24,880 bases of DNA. It comes from an uncultured Flavobacteriales bacterium. Its GTDB lineage: Bacteria; Bacteroidota; Bacteroidia; Palsa-965. The position numbers were made by a program, and so were the translations under genes. Shown one piece after another: positions 23,547-24,880 of this stretch (position 1 is its first letter; every line of letters begins with the position of its first letter). The notes under the pieces were generated by a model. It ran no database searches, was not told where the DNA came from, and was given only the letters and a program-made list of their open reading frames with translations. The stretch lies in assembly GCA_946478675.1 (NCBI GenBank), contig CAMLEF010000023.1:1-24880 (forward strand), read 5' to 3'.

Positions 23547-24082
23547 GCTTCGGGAGCTGAAAATCGAAGGTTGGAAAAGCGGCGGATCCAGATGTACCAG
23601 AGGAGAAATACCACACCGTACATCAGCACCTGGAAGAGGTAGGTGTGGTTGAATTCCAGCCATTGCGGATGCTTCAGCACAATGATGCACAACACCGTGA
23701 TACGAATGATATTCATGGCGTGTATTACCGTAATGCCCGCAGGAATAAACCAGAGCTTGTGCTTCCAGCTTCCGGGAAATGCGATGATGAAGAACACAAA
23801 AAGCGCAAACAGCGTAATGCCGTTGCAGGGATCGCCGATCCAAAGTCCGTGTGTGCCGTCGATACCGATGGTGCGGATCGTCGGATTGGTTCCCATAAAC
23901 GTTTTAAAGCCGAGCTTATCGAGGAAAAACAGCGCCCACAGCGAAGCGTCATTAATGACGAGCTGGTCGAGCTTTCCCCACGGATTCAGCACCAGGTAAT
24001 AAAGCGTCATCCATCCCAGGAAAAGTCCCAGGAAGACAACGATGAAACGGAGAATACGTTTGTCGGAATTGGAAAAGGGCAT
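23543..24082 (-). CDS. Exosortase family transpeptidase/protease (XrtF/XrtX-like)
   Basis: 179 residues with about five or six hydrophobic helices. The three catalytic residues of the exosortase/archaeosortase family are in place: cysteine C86 in WIGDPCNGI, arginine R127 in HAMNIIRI, and histidine H146 in FNHTYLFQ. The family cleaves C-terminal sorting tails of exported proteins at the inner membrane and may transfer them to a surface anchor. The short length and the C-terminal YGVVFLLWYIWIRRFS fit the compact Bacteroidota types. The upstream gene, one base away, encodes a small protein with a matching sorting tail, which is probably its substrate. The downstream gene is its coupled partner. 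The subtype is not certain. Confidence 0.88.
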   Translation of the reverse strand: MPFSNSDKRILRFIVVFLGLFLGWMTLYYLVLNPWGKLDQLVINDASLWALFFLDKLGFKTFMGTNPTIRTIGIDGTHGLWIGDPCNGITLFALFVFFIIAFPGSWKHKLWFIPAGITVIHAMNIIRITVLCIIVLKHPQWLEFNHTYLFQVLMYGVVFLLWYIWIRRFSNLRFSAPEA

Positions 24083-24083
24083 C

Positions 24084-24317
24084 TTATTTCGACGCCATGC
24101 GTACTTTTTTCAGGCGCAGGAATGCCAGCACAGCGAATACAACAGCAGCACCCACCGCATAAATGATTCCATTGTCCGCAGGAACACACGGCGGCGGCCA
24201 GCAGGGCGGCCCACTCGAAGGCGGCGGCGGTGGCGGCGGTTGCGCGTGTGCGGTCTGCATGCCCACCAGAACGAGGAGGGCGATAAGCGCCAGGAAGAAA
24301 AAGTTATTGCGGCTCAT
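24084..24317 (-). CDS. Small proline-rich exported protein with C-terminal sorting tail (PID-CTERM-like)
   Basis: 77 residues. A signal peptide (1-25, cleavage likely AHA|Q) is followed by only about 25 residues of mature chain. That chain has a run of prolines (27-33) and two cysteines in PPCWPPPC (C39, C44). Then comes the tripartite sorting tail: the motif PADNG (46-50), one hydrophobic helix (51-67) and a basic end (RLKKVRMASK). The layout fits exosortase substrates, and the motif resembles the P-[IV]-D-x-G tails of Bacteroidota. It starts 19 bp after the T9SS gene and ends one base before the exosortase start. The function is unknown. It could be a surface-anchored peptide or a processed signal. 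Confidence 0.82.
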   Translation of the reverse strand: MSRNNFFFLALIALLVLVGMQTAHAQPPPPPPPSSGPPCWPPPCVPADNGIIYAVGAAVVFAVLAFLRLKKVRMASK

Positions 24318-24335
24318 TGTCGGAATTCAATACTG

Positions 24336-24880
24336 TTAATAAACGATCTTGCGTGTCGTAACGCGAACGCCTTCGATCACCTGGATGAAATAGACGCCGT
24401 GTGCTCCCGGGTTGCCAAGCGCAACCGCTTCCGTCATCACATTGTAATTTTTCGGAGCAACGACTTCGCGTCCTGATTCATCATAGATCACTACCTGCAC
24501 GTCCGTTGCTTCCGTGAAGTTGAAACGGCCCATCAGCTGATCGTTGTTGACGTAAACCTGTACCTGCGCATCGAGTGATTCAACAAGGTTCTGCTCGTTC
24601 AGCGGACAGTTGTTGCCGGTGCGGTCGAAATGCAGCGTGAAGTGTTGTTCTTCTCCGGCTTTAGCGTAGAACGAATAAGCATCGCGATCGTGCAGGTTGA
24701 TGCGTTCGCCGGTCTGGTTGTTCTGCAGCCATGCGCAGCTGTACGCATCAATTGTATTGATGCCGCGGAAGGAAAGCAGCTGGTTGCCGTCGACGGCAGC
24801 GGTAACGCTGAGCGGAATTTCCACGACGTCGGAATTCGCATCGAGGCTCGTTCATGCGGTTGGTGGCCCAAAGGGTGAGA
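24336..24880 (-). CDS. T9SS-sorted exported protein, C-terminal part (cut by window edge, apparent frameshift)
   Basis: Only the C-terminal part is inside the window. The last 75 residues or so form a T9SS type A sorting domain: VYVNNDQLMGRFNFTEATDV, VVIYDESGREVV and HGVYFIQVIEG, ending in RKIVY. Such tails send proteins through the type IX secretion system to the surface. Upstream is a beta-rich segment without a recognisable catalytic motif. The frame is open back to about 24851 and then meets TGA at 24852-24854. A second frame reads plausibly (LTLWATNRMNEP) up to that point, so a one-base shift near 24845-24850 joins two halves of what looks like one protein. It is the first visible gene of the exosortase operon. 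Confidence 0.7.

Overview
The window reads as a piece of a Bacteroidota chromosome. It is moderately GC-rich in coding regions and shows no phage, plasmid, IS or CRISPR signature. The lineage call rests on four things: repeated promoter boxes of the Bacteroidota form TAnnTTTG, most of them just upstream of start codons; a C-terminal type IX secretion (T9SS) sorting domain at the right edge; a compact exosortase locus of the Bacteroidota kind; and futalosine-pathway menaquinone genes. I cannot fix the order or genus.

Layout from left to right. A truncated folE and a pterin synthase (PTPS/QueD family) lie on the minus strand (1-724). The 2-oxoglutarate dehydrogenase E1 and E2 genes form a plus-strand operon (894-4895). 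They are followed by two futalosine-pathway genes, mqnB and mqnD (5015-6604), a TerC-family membrane protein (6815-7573) and the heptose epimerase hldD (7690-8655). A minus-strand block (8676-14086) then reads, in transcription order: ECF sigma factor, a large single-pass membrane protein with a ZU5-like extracytoplasmic domain, and four tandem paralogous secreted proteins of unknown function. A VanX-type lipoprotein dipeptidase (minus) and a CtlX-type amidinohydrolase (plus) diverge from a 40-bp promoter region at about 15.2 kb. An M13 metallopeptidase lipoprotein, yidC and a SAM methyltransferase follow on the plus strand (16414-21417). Finally glyA and an exosortase locus lie on the minus strand: a T9SS-sorted protein cut by the window end, a 77-residue proline-rich sorting substrate, the exosortase, and a coupled membrane protein.

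Most of the housekeeping genes are ordinary. Three things stand out. First, the sigma/membrane protein/four-paralog block at 8.7-14.1 kb looks like a self-contained envelope sensing or response unit whose output proteins I do not recognise. Second, the exosortase cluster carries a candidate substrate with almost no mature domain. Third, seven intergenic elements, each starting within about 10 nt of a stop codon, are inverted arrays of degenerate 7- or 8-base words. Three of them are copies, in both orientations, of one roughly 190-bp family. They look like a lineage-specific class of 3'-end hairpin or repeat element. A separate cluster of small palindromes fills the only long gap inside the paralog array (9321-9629).
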